The position numbers and the translations under genes are program-made. From positions 62,001 through 126,000 of the forward strand of contig JAGFBZ010000855.1 of the NCBI GenBank assembly GCA_018398805.1: a stretch of 64,000 nucleotides of DNA, in the 5' to 3' direction. This DNA is from Hirundichthys speculiger (lineage: Eukaryota; Chordata; Actinopteri; Beloniformes; Exocoetidae). Below the pieces are notes generated by a model. The model saw only the letters and a program-made list of their open reading frames with translations, did not search any database and was not told where the DNA came from. The number at the start of each line of letters is the position of its first letter. Within the stretch, counting starts at the first letter, position 1. Of the stretch, positions 54,180 to 64,000 are shown piece after piece.

Positions 54180-55440
54180 TAGAATTACAGTAGTATGAAA
54201 AATGAACTACACCCTCATTCAGTGGTAAAGCTGTATGCATCAGGGCGGTTTGAAAATAAAGGTTATCTGGGCCTCACCAGGTCTTAAAACCAGGTAAATA
54301 CAACCTCAGATGAACAATACCATATGAAATATTACACTGTGGCACTGTTTATTGGACAAAAACTACTGTAAACCAAAAAGCAGAAATAGTGTTTGAAGAA
54401 CTAAACCCAGTCTTACTTCCTCTAGAGGAATGAAAAGGGAAAGTTGGAGCCAGTGGATACTAATCAAATATATCTGATTAATTCATCAAAAATGTATGAC
54501 TACCTCTATAAAAACTGAACACTGGCAGTTTGCTCGTTCCAAACATTCAAGTGTGTGCTAACACAATGCCACAGAGAAAGGACATCAGCAAATATCCTAG
54601 AGAAGCTATTTCAATCTGGGAAGGGTTATCAGGTCATTTGCAAACAATCTGGAGCCCATTATTCTACACTGAGAAAGGTGGAACAATATGTAATAATGCT
54701 CAGAAAAAAAGGCAACAAACTTAAAAGTTACTTCTCACAGCCTAAAGCCTTCAGCTACAACAGTGGTGCGCAAACTGTGGTATGTTTAGTGGTACGCAGT
54801 AGTGAAAGTTTCAGAACCACTGAACTAGCACATTAAATGTGAAAGTTCATGACAGTACAATTTGATAAACACAAAGCTTCAAGAACCATTTTCTTTGGGC
54901 AGACAACCCAGAAGCTGAGATGTTTCGTAATGATGCGTAGTGTGAAGTAAAGCTAAATATAGTATATCAGGACAAACACCTCATACCAGCAGTCAAGAAA
55001 TGGGGTGATAGAGGGATGACTTGGGTTTCGTGGCCACAAGAACCTTGGCACCTTGCAGTCAATGAGCCATATTCTGGTGTCAAATATAAAGCCATTTGTT
55101 TGACAGATAAAGCCTTGGTGAAACTGGGTCATGCAACAGAGCAATGACCGCAAGCACAGCAACAAATCTACAAAAAAAATGGCTGGACAAAAAAAAAAAA
55201 AAAAAAAATCAATATGTTGTGATGGTCTAGCCAGAGTCCAGACTTTAACCTGATTGAAATGCTGGACCTTAACAGAGCTGTGGATAAACGAATACCTGCA
55301 AAGCTCAAAGCGCTTAAGCAGCATTTTGAAGAAGGGTTGGGTCAAAATTCCTCTAACATCTTTTGTACTTCTGTAATTTGGCTTAGTATTTGTTTGTTGT
55401 TTATAAACTGTGTCCTGACAAATAAAACATGACTGTGTTT
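54180..55440 (+). mobile_element. Third Tc1-like element, strongly decayed
   Basis: The N-terminal transposase signature appears across frames near 54567-54660: MPQRKDIS, an SGKGYQVICKQ piece and a HYSTLRK piece, as in Tc1 helix-turn-helix domains. Further on, a segment near 55220-55270 reads like QSPDFNLIEML of the catalytic Glu region. Frames are thoroughly broken and the ends are not defined precisely. Confidence 0.6.
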
Positions 55441-55461
55441 TTTTCAGTTGAAATTAACTGT

Positions 55462-55462
<1 letters not shown>

Positions 55463-55531
<69 letters not shown>
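55463..55531. repeat. (GATA)n microsatellite
   Basis: About 17 uninterrupted GATA units. Confidence 0.97.
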
Positions 55532-55539
55532 TTTTCCTT

Positions 55540-56062
55540 TAAAAAAAAACGTCAACGCACTGATGTTTAACAAAACTAAATGGACAAAACGGTCGGCTGA
55601 AGACCATCAGTCCATCGGTAGTCGCTCTTCTCTTTCACTAGAGAAATCTTTGCTGCCTGCGCGTCACTTCTCAGCTCCTCCTTTTATGCAAATCATCCGC
55701 GGCATCCGGAAATTAACAATCTCGTGATGGCAGGGGAATGTTAGCGTAGCTTCGGAATCACTTCAGTGCCTTTCTCCACTTTGTCTTAAACCCCTTTTCA
55801 TGGTTTACTCTCAGCTAACGGTTTAGCACCGCTGCTCTTCACAAACATGGGGTCGCCGGGGTCGAACGTTGTCGAAGGATGTATCCCTCCGCCTGGACGC
55901 TGACGGGTTGAAGCCTTCCTCAGCACCCACCGAGATGCCGCTCAGTTAGCCTGGCTGGAGCTCCAGGTCAGATTGATTTTTGCCACAGCAGCTAGCAGGC
56001 TGCCTGGGTACGGTGTGGCACAGTAATTACCTTCAGCTGCGCGGCCAGGAAAGAGTGAAATT
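55540..56062 (+). promoter_or_regulatory. hps6: Candidate hps6 promoter and 5' UTR
   Basis: More GC-rich than the upstream repeats, and without a CpG-poor look. A perfect octamer ATGCAAAT at about 55686-55693 lies in a TTTTATGCAAATCATC context. A possible donor CCAG|GTCAGATTG near 55965 and acceptor near the GCGGCCAG at about 56050 would allow a spliced 5' UTR, which is not proven. The start codon context is GAAATTATGTTG. Confidence 0.45.
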
Positions 56063-58856
56063 ATGTTGCGGTTTGTGTTGGATGAACAGTCAAATTTCGG
56101 GGACTATACAGCCACTCAGGAGCTGACAGACATTCTGAACCTGTCTAACAGTCTGTCAAATGTCCGCGTGAGCCCAGATGGTCGGCACATCCACATCATC
56201 CTCTGCGAGCCCGAGGTCGGTCTTATGACTTTTGACAAGTATGAAAGACCCCAGCTGGCGCAGAACCAGAAGAGGCTGGATTTGTGTTTGACCCGAACCG
56301 TTCCCGTCGTGGATATTTTTTATTTGGATCATTATAATAAGAGCAGCAGCAGCAGCAGCATCGGGGCCACGGCGGTCGTTGCAGTGATTTATGAAAATGG
56401 AAAAGCCGAGTTTTGGAAGTTCCAGGAGTGCAGGGCTGGCTGGCATCTCCTGCAGACGTCAGATTTGTGCAACAGTCCCCGAGCCAGAGTGGTTTCAGTC
56501 TGTGTGTCCTCCAAGCTCATCATCTGGTGCGAGGAGCGGCCCCCCTCAGAAAGCTCCCCCGTCCTCAGCTCCACGAGGAATAAGTTAAGATTTTGTGTTT
56601 GCAGACGTGACTTTGAGGTGGAGGAAGCAGCTGTCAACTTGGGAGGGGTGAAAATAACCCTTCACAACAATCCTAAATTCACAGTGATCAGCTCAGGCGA
56701 ATATGTGCATTTTCTTCCTGATTTGAAAGTGAGGCCGATGATGAGCATCTCCAAATTTTTCCTCTCCTGGTCGCCACGCCATGACTCCTTCACAGTCAGC
56801 ACCACATGCAGAAACACCCCCATAAAGAAGCTCTCCGCCAAAGAGTCGGACTTCAAGAGGCTGGTCACCGACTGCTTAGGATACGTATCTGCTCTGGAGC
56901 CACCGGAGATCTGCAGCGTCTCCCCGACAGGCTGTGGAGGCCTGCTCCTGCTGCTCAGCACCGGCTGGCTGTGTCTCCTGCAGAAAGACGGCGTGCTGCG
57001 GCAGGTATACAAGCTGGCGGAAAACTATGTTCCAGAATGTGGCACTAACGCAAGCCTTTATATGTACCAGAACACTGCGGCGCTACTAGGCAGCACGAAC
57101 CTTACATCTCATAGACCTGAACTGCGGGAGAGAACTGGAAAAGATTGTGTTGAAAAGTGACGGGCTGTTATACGCGGTCAGAGCAGAAAGACAGATTCCA
57201 CGTCTGCTCTCGGAAACTGGACTTTTTAAGCTAGTCGATGGCAGAGAGTGCAACTCTAAAATGAAGCCCCCTGGTCTCGGCGCGGTGGAGTCCGTTCATC
57301 CTGGAGCGCTCCTGGTGGAAGCCGTCTTTGAGGAGGCCTGTAAATACTACCAGCAGAGGAGCCTGAGCAGCACCCAGCTCACCGTGGACGCGTTAAAGAA
57401 AGGAGGTCGATTCAAGGCTCCCATCTCTTTAGCCTCCATCCTCAGGGACTACCTCAGCGCAGGCGCGAGGAGGAAAGGCTCGGAGCTGTCGCAGAACGGA
57501 GGGGCAGAATGCATGATGGGACAGGACAAGCTGATGGACTCTCTGGAGGCTGAGCTGAGGGCTCTGGTCTCTCTGGAGGAGGTGAAGGGGAGTTTAGTGA
57601 GGATGGGTGTGAAAGAGGTGGAGGCGGTGTGTGAGACTCTAGTGGAAAAAGAAGTGGCGAGGCTGCTGTCGTCCTCTGAGCTGGATAAAGAGGCTCTGCT
57701 CTACCTGAACTCTATCTTCAGCATCTTCCCCCGCCAGGCGTGGAGGGCTGCTCAGGCTGCTCTACAGCTACACTACAACGGGGAGGGATCCCTGTCCAGC
57801 AGGGCTCCCCCAGACGTGTGGAAAACCGTCCTCAGTCCTTTTCCGAACTCCGGCGCCACACCCTCCTCCCTCCTGTCCTCCAGGGGCCAGCCCAAACAAA
57901 ACCACAGCTTTAAAGGAGATCTGGCCCGCGGGCCCAGACCTGCAGTTCCCACCTCCACCACCACCCTGCCAGTGTTTGAGCTCCTCTGCCAGTCGGTGTT
58001 TCACGTCCAGTCCAGCTGGCTGCCCAGGTTCCTGGAGCTGGCCCAGCAGCAGCAGGGCTCTGCAGGTTTGGGACTGGGCCTGGCTTCCTCCCCCTGGGGT
58101 TTTTCTGCTGGGAGAGGGGGGGAGGGCGGTGAGAGCAACGTGCCCCTCTATAAGCGAGCGCTGTGCATCCTGTCCAGCTTAAACCTGGAGAGAAACCAGC
58201 ACCAGGACTTGGAGGTGGAGCTGCTGCTGGTCAGCGGACGACCCAATGCCATCCTGCAGGCCCTGAGGATCCTCATGGGGAAGCAGCAGTGGAAGCGGGT
58301 CACCCAGGTGGCCCAGCAGTTCTGTAAGCAGAGTCCACTGCTCAATAAGGAGATTTTCACAACTCTGCTTTACGAGGTGGCTCATCACAGAGATCTGGAT
58401 CCCTACCTGGACCTGCTGTGGGCCTTGTGCCCAGAAGACTTCACTGTGACCACCATCCTTAACTTGGTGCTGAAAAATCTGCCCTCTCCTAACACTCCCT
58501 CCCGCTCTGATTCCTTCTCCATGTCCTGTCCAGCTTCATCATCTGCTGCTCCTTTCGCAGACCCCCACAGCAGCCAGCTGACCGTAGGGCTGCTGAAGCC
58601 TCTGCTCAGAAAGATCCTTCAGAGGGAGACCAAGCCCAGCCAGTGTTACGCCGACATTCTCCAGTCGCCTTTGTACCCCCCTCCAGCTCTTCCCCGTCAA
58701 CCCGCAGAGCAGCCCCGCTCTGCCACAGACTCACCTCTGTCCAGCAGCACCGGCCCAGCTCTCAACGCAGGAACACCTGAGCAGCAGTCGCCCGCTCAAA
58801 CGACTGTTCAGAGAGCCAGGGCGCCGCTACCTGCAAACCCAGTCGGACTTACATAA
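56063..58856 (+). CDS. hps6: HPS6, BLOC-2 complex subunit, with a frame break near 57100
   Basis: HPS6 joins HPS3 and HPS5 in BLOC-2, a cytosolic complex that directs cargo to melanosomes and other lysosome-related organelles. The gene is intronless in its coding part, as in mammals. The first part (56063-57104) has the N-terminal region with RVSPDGRHIHII, VIYENGKAEFWKF and SSKLIIWCEERPP, consistent with a predicted beta-propeller-like region. The second part (about 57105-58856) has VFEEACKYYQQRSL, FKAPISLASILRDYL, PPDVWKTVLSPFP, VPLYKRALCILSSL, LEVELLLVSGRPNAILQALR and LTVGLLKPLLRKIL, closely matching the vertebrate family in order. The two parts are in different frames: one extra base, most simply a T at about 57105-57107, ends the first frame at 57158-57160. 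The product would be about 930 residues, longer than the human protein. Assembly error, allele or pseudogenisation cannot be told apart here. Confidence 0.93.
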
Positions 58857-58861
58857 AAGTG

Positions 58862-58867
58862 AATAAA
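58862..58867 (+). promoter_or_regulatory. hps6: Possible polyadenylation signal just after hps6
   Basis: AATAAA lies 6 bp after the stop codon. Too close to be the main signal with confidence; other AT-rich candidates follow to 59220. Confidence 0.35.
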
Positions 58868-61800
58868 CGAAATGGAGAATTAAAATCTGCCCTACGCATT
58901 CCTCACGTCATCTAAACCGAATGGGTCAGCAATAATATTACACTGAAAGTTTTGAATGTGTTGCAGATATCGTAATGCAGTTTACTGACATATTTGATTG
59001 TGTTTTTAATCAGATTATCAGTTGAAATATAACTAGTAGAAATTATGGCGTGACTACTGAAGATCTTCCAGTGTAAATACTGCAATTACTTTTAAGTCTT
59101 ACTGTGTATATATTTTGTATAATGTTATTTATCTCTTAAGCCTTAACTGCATGTGAATGAGAATGGTCTTGCAACTTTAACCCCCATCAATTAAATTAAA
59201 ATATATATATAAAATATACATGTTATACATTATAACTGTTTAGACAAAACAAAGCCATTAACTCCCAAGCTTCAATGGGATCCTTGTGCTCCAGTCTGCC
59301 ATCACGCAGCTCTCAGCTCTGCAGTGAATCAAATGAGATACTTTATCTGCATTGTTACATGTCTTTAAGCCTTAGCTGCACATGGATGAGAATGCTCTTG
59401 CACTGAGTAACTTTAACCAAAAATAATTAGTTTGTTAAAATAGCTGCTTCGTCAAAAACAAAACAACTAACTTATATTTCTTTGTCATGCTGTGTTGTAA
59501 AAATAGGCGTCTTGTTGTTTTCAAGTTCTTTCACTTGCCACTGTGCTATCATCCAATAGGTAATCCACTGAGTGACTCCAGACAAACTGGCCTTTGTTTT
59601 TGTTTGTTTTAAGTGAGGTACGGCTTGAAAAAGGAGTAAGGGGGGCCATTGATCAGCTCAAGGTTCCTTTGCTGACTTTCAGTTTAGCATTTAACTTATT
59701 ACACGTTCAACCATTAACCTGGTCTGATTGGCTCAAAGACCACGTAACTCCTGCAAGCTAAACCCAAATCAGAGTGCATGTCGTCGTCATGATGCTTTTT
59801 TTTTTTCCTCCGCCCCGTTATCCATTTTCCTCTCGCGACTCCATCTTGTCCTCTTCGCTCCCTCTGAGAACAGCTCACAGGACTTTCCAACATGCCCAGT
59901 GAAAGTGGCTCACAGTTGGACTTCAAATTCAATTTTAGTGGTAATCTGGTTAGGATTTGAGAGTGTGTGGGACATATTATGACTAACACAAGCGCCATGC
60001 TGCTTGTGTAACCTCACATACATCTTCCTTCATGAACCCGGAGTGGATAATGTAATCGGAGATGATAGGCCTTCTGTATTCTTGCCCCTGCACTTTTATA
60101 TCACACCAATCAGTATTTTTTTTCTGCCTTGCTTTTGATGCATCTGTTGAAACTGAGGTTTCTGATTAAGTGCTGCAAACACTGAAGTGCCTCTTGTGTT
60201 TGATGATTTTGTTGATGCCGTTTATTTGGAGTGTTGGCCTGTTTCGATCAAAGAATGCAGCTTTTTGTTAAATGTGGATCCACCTGTGAGTGAATCGTTA
60301 TTTATTTGTAACAATCGTCAGAGACTACCAGAATGATCCCCCTGTATGTGCGAAGTGACAATCAGACTCCAGAACAGTCAGTGCCTTTCACAGTGCTGCT
60401 TTTCATTCACATGGTGGTGTCACATATCTGCTGTGTCCGTCTCCAGCGTCCCTCACACTCCAGAGAAGGAAGCGGATCATCTGCTCTCAGTGTTGTTCAA
60501 CTGTGTTTCATGCAACCAGCTGCTGGTCTCTTCAGAAAAAGGCCTTTGATTGACTTTTTAATACCATTAAGAAAGCCACTGATTTCCTACTCGAGTCTGT
60601 GTCATTCAAGACGGATTAAACCTGCTCAGATTATTTCAGTTCAGTTCACTGAACATGTACTGAGAGTTGCTGGAAACCCCCCCGACATCCCCACGCAGGC
60701 CGCTCAACCTGTGACTGGAGGTTAAAAATCAGGATGTATTAAAGTTTGCCTGTGTTTGCTGTTATTCAAGGAATTCCCCCTTTTATAACCAGATTGTAAC
60801 TTTTGTTTACTTTTGGTGGTACCTGAAAAAAAAGACAATGTATAAGTAATAAGTATTTATGAGCAAATGCTTTATACTATTAAACTAAAGATAAAATGTC
60901 TGCTGGTGGTCTGGACTTTTAAATGTTCTTATTCTGCCCCTGTACAGAATAATGCTGTGTATTTAAATAACCCTTCAACATCTCCAAAGCTTTTATTGAC
61001 AATATGTCATCTCATCTCAGTGGTTCTCCTAAAGCATGTGTCACTTGATATTTACTTGCCAAGTCCTTGATAGCAAAGATCAAAGTAGTTCTGGTTTGTT
61101 TCTCTCTTTCATAAGCTCACGAATCACTTGCTCTTCAGTTTCAAACGTCAAAGCCATTTTACTCATCCAGGGCTTTTGTGTGTATTTGTGACCGAGCGGA
61201 AGGATTTCAGTGTGTACCTGCATCTAGAAGAGACATGGTCAGCTTTTACATTTCAGCCTGCAAAGTGACTCCTGCAGAGCAGATGTAGGACACTGGATGC
61301 ATGTGTGTGGCTCCCACGGCTTCCAGCTTGAGTCTTTTAAAGAGCAACGAAACAGGAGAGGTGTGAAAACTGCTCAACCTGATACTTACCATCCACCGCT
61401 TTTCTTTCTTTTTCACACCAATTGATTTTCCAAGCAACCAGCGTCTCTTATTACAAGGTTTCGAGTGACGCTGGTGCCATAATCCCATCGATTCACTTGT
61501 TCTAATTATAGGTGGCACCTTGCAGACAATAATGTGTCTAAACAGAACCCGGGTCGGTTCACACTGCTGCTCTGTCTCCAGCTCGGCTTCCAGCAGCTGA
61601 GCAGATCCTACAGAGGAGCACAAATTAGTGTATTAAAGCCGGATGACTGCATTAAAGCACATTTTCATCCCGTGTTAAAGTTAATATAGAGCAAGGCTGG
61701 GAGGGATCTAAATACTTTTAGTGGAGGAGGGGATTTAACATTAGAGCTGATGCCATTTCCAGATTTGGTAACAATAATGGCCACTTTTTGGTTTGCTTCA

Positions 61801-64000
61801 CCTCAGGATCGTTGGCTTAAAATTGAGTTTGCACTTTCCCACAAAGGCTTTTGTTTCATTAGCATATTGATTGGCAGACCATTATAGAAACCTGTTAATG
61901 TTAGAAAAAATAAAGGTGCAATGTTGAAAAGAGATTGCTTTAGACTGCTTCAGTTGAAGGTAACATAATGCACTTCCTGCTGCTTTGTTTGTGTCTGCAG
62001 TCACAAGGAGTTCAAATGGTGGAAACTCCTCCACATTTCAGCAGTTTCTATCCCAAAACCTTCAGAAAAATGGGTATTGAGTGAAATCTATACATTAGTT
62101 TTTCTCCACTCATTTTTTTTTCCAACCATTTCAAGTTGCCCAAACCTCTTTCAGATTTTAGAAAAGATCATTTTTCCTTCCTCTTCTCATCAACCTACAA
62201 ACATTGGCAAAGCAAGCACAATGGTTTTGACATGTTTATGAAATAAAAGACTAAATTAACGGAAGGTCATTTTATCAATGCTGTGTGTCAAAGTGAAGAC
62301 AAGCCAAGACATTTGACAGAATCTTCCACAGACCCGCAAGACAGGATTGTGTCAAGACACACATCTCCTGAAAAACTAAAGAACATCTGTGCATCTTTTT
62401 AATTAAAAGACTGCAGCAGTTTCCATCATTTTCAAAATAAAGTTTGGAACTACAAAAGACTTTTCTAGATCTGTCTGTCAAGCCCAAATGAATCATGAAT
62501 CAAAATGAATCACACAGGGCCTTGCTTATAAAAGGTAAACAAGAAGTCAAAGGGCACCATGAATGAGAAAAATATCTCTTTTATATGGACATGGGGAAAT
62601 CATGGTAAAGTACAGCCAGCGACTGGTGCTCCACTAATCCGATCTATAAGGCAGAGAGAAGTCGTTCCTCACTAAAAGGCACATGACAGCCTGTCGGGGG
62701 TTTGAAAGCTGCATCTAAACAGCCAACTCGTATTCCTTACCGACAGTGAGAAATAAAACCTTTGATCTAATGAGACAAACATCATAAATATGTTGTTTCT
62801 AAAAGTGGATTGAAGTAGGGGGTTAAGGAGGACTCTGGGAAATGTAGATGAAAAATAAAATTGAGTAATAGTGTACATTTTAGCCACAACCCTGTAAAGG
62901 CCTTTATAAACCTTATAAACCAACCTGGAAATGGCTGCACATCCGAGCACAGCCGTGTGTGAATGTTTTTGAAGAGAAAATGTGAGAAACCTTCAAAAGA
63001 AAGGTCTGCCAAGCTTGTATGTTCATTTCTAAATTAACTTGAAGCCAGTGTTATAATATAACTTTAGCAAAAATACTTAATGAAAGCACCCACTGAGTGT
63101 AACTACTGTTAATAGTTACTGAGTTCAGCACTACCAGGTGGCAACAGTGGTGAACTCAGTAACTGAAGGTGGTGGTGAAAAAGATAATATTGCATATCTA
63201 TGGCCACATTTACAAGAAATATTTTTGTACATTAGTGAAATACTCATCTTACCAGATGAAGTGGCTCTTATATCGTACTAAAGGTCGTGAAGATATTGGC
63301 TTGCAGAATCTGCCAGTCCATCCTTACGAAACACATCAGTGTAGTTTAAATTATTAATTTAGTGAAACCACAACATCAGTGTTATTTAACAAAGGCTGGT
63401 TATCATAAACCTTTCAGATAGCTGACTCCCTTGGTGGCTGTGCTAATGCGGACCAATGTTCTGATGGCTCATTTTTCTGTACGTTTACTTCCCGTACTTA
63501 ACTACCTCCGATCCCAGAAAGTCACTTTCGGATACTTAAGACATTTGATCAAGCAGTGTTCTAAAAGGCGACTTTAACTTAACTGTCACTTCTATTTTAC
63601 AAAATTGCTTGGAGCTGCCATCACCGACTGCTCTGAAAAGTACACCTAAAAGGAGCTTTGCTTAGTTAAGGTGTAATTACTAAGATAGACAAATGAATAA
63701 AATCCACGTTAAACCGAGTCTGAAACGTAGTATATGAACATCTTTTGAAGGTCAGAACTTCCAGAATGAACCGTAGGATGATGAAAACTGGGACATACGC
63801 ATGTGGAGTTGTGATCCATTTGCAGAGATTATTTCCAATAACAAAGATATATGATGACTATCACGATCACAGGACACACTGTCTTCTGTAGCTCAATGTA
63901 ACGTTAAACTCAGTGTATCTGTATAATCTGAGTAAATATGCAGTTATGCATGGATGGGTTCAACCGTTTGTGAAAAGATCATGCTTGCAGTCAAGCCGCA
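58868..64000. other. No gene recognised
   Basis: Short ORFs only. The longest (60333-60725, plus, 130 codons) has no domain pattern and may be part of a 3' UTR or chance. Palindromic ACTACTGTTAATAGTTACTG near 63102 and a second GTAACTGA context are small features. Confidence 0.5.
59136..59420 (+). repeat. Two diverged direct copies in the hps6 3' flank
   Basis: AAGCCTTAACTGCATGTGAA at about 59138 and AAGCCTTAGCTGCACATGGA at about 59370, each followed by a TGAGAATGGTCTTGCA-like phrase and ACTTTAACC. A local duplication with about 230 bp offset. Confidence 0.75.

Noticed and set aside
56156..58388. Minus-strand and alternative-frame ORFs over hps6
   Set aside because: Shadows of the GC-richer hps6 coding sequence.
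60333..60725. 130-codon ORF downstream of hps6
   Set aside because: No domain pattern and no start or splice support. Likely chance or 3' UTR.

Overview
This is eukaryotic nuclear DNA, almost certainly from a ray-finned (teleost) fish. The evidence is an intact-looking but frameshifted hps6 gene with vertebrate-type sequence, many interspersed repeats typical of fish (L2/CR1-like LINEs, Tc1/mariner, hAT, PIF/Harbinger, a Ty3/Gypsy element, tRNA-derived SINEs), GT-AG introns, and no operons. The species cannot be named. No database was searched; family names come from recognising motifs.

Layout. 1-645 is a degenerate GAAGCCTCCT-type minisatellite. 645-4170 is mostly gene-poor, with one short unidentified ORF at 3907. 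4171-24585 is one nested stack bounded by PIF/Harbinger terminal repeats. The Harbinger left arm (4171-4982) holds a Myb/SANT-like gene remnant and the tail of the transposase. The right arm (23923-24585) holds the first nine transposase codons. Between them lie (a) the 5' part of a hAT element (4983-about 11690), itself carrying a 4.77-kb Ty3/Gypsy retrotransposon (5364-10131, TSD GGCTA) and a second, deleted copy of the same hAT family (10216-11337, TSD CTGACCGG); and (b) a tandem array (about 11690-23926) whose units each carry a minus-strand tRNA-Leu(CAG) gene or relic, about 115 bp of shared spacer and a 28-bp minisatellite. That array was in turn hit by a 225-bp hAT-type MITE (18447-18671) and by a 4.3-kb transposon-like element (18965-23253) that split one tRNA gene and carries broken exons of a fish-expanded protein family.

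24.6-55.5 kb is repeat-rich and gene-poor: non-autonomous DNA elements at 25143-25922 and 27634-28566, a retrocopied SAMD3-like pseudogene near 26060-26829, LINE reverse-transcriptase relics on both strands (30-34.5 kb), three Tc1-like elements (36173-37794, about 38885-40126, about 54180-55440), SINEs, and long stretches where I see no gene.

55.5-58.9 kb holds the only recognisable host protein gene, hps6 (BLOC-2 subunit), on the plus strand. It has a single-nucleotide reading-frame break near 57100. 58.9-64 kb shows no supported gene.

The most unusual structure is the tRNA-Leu/minisatellite array and the datable order of insertions into it.
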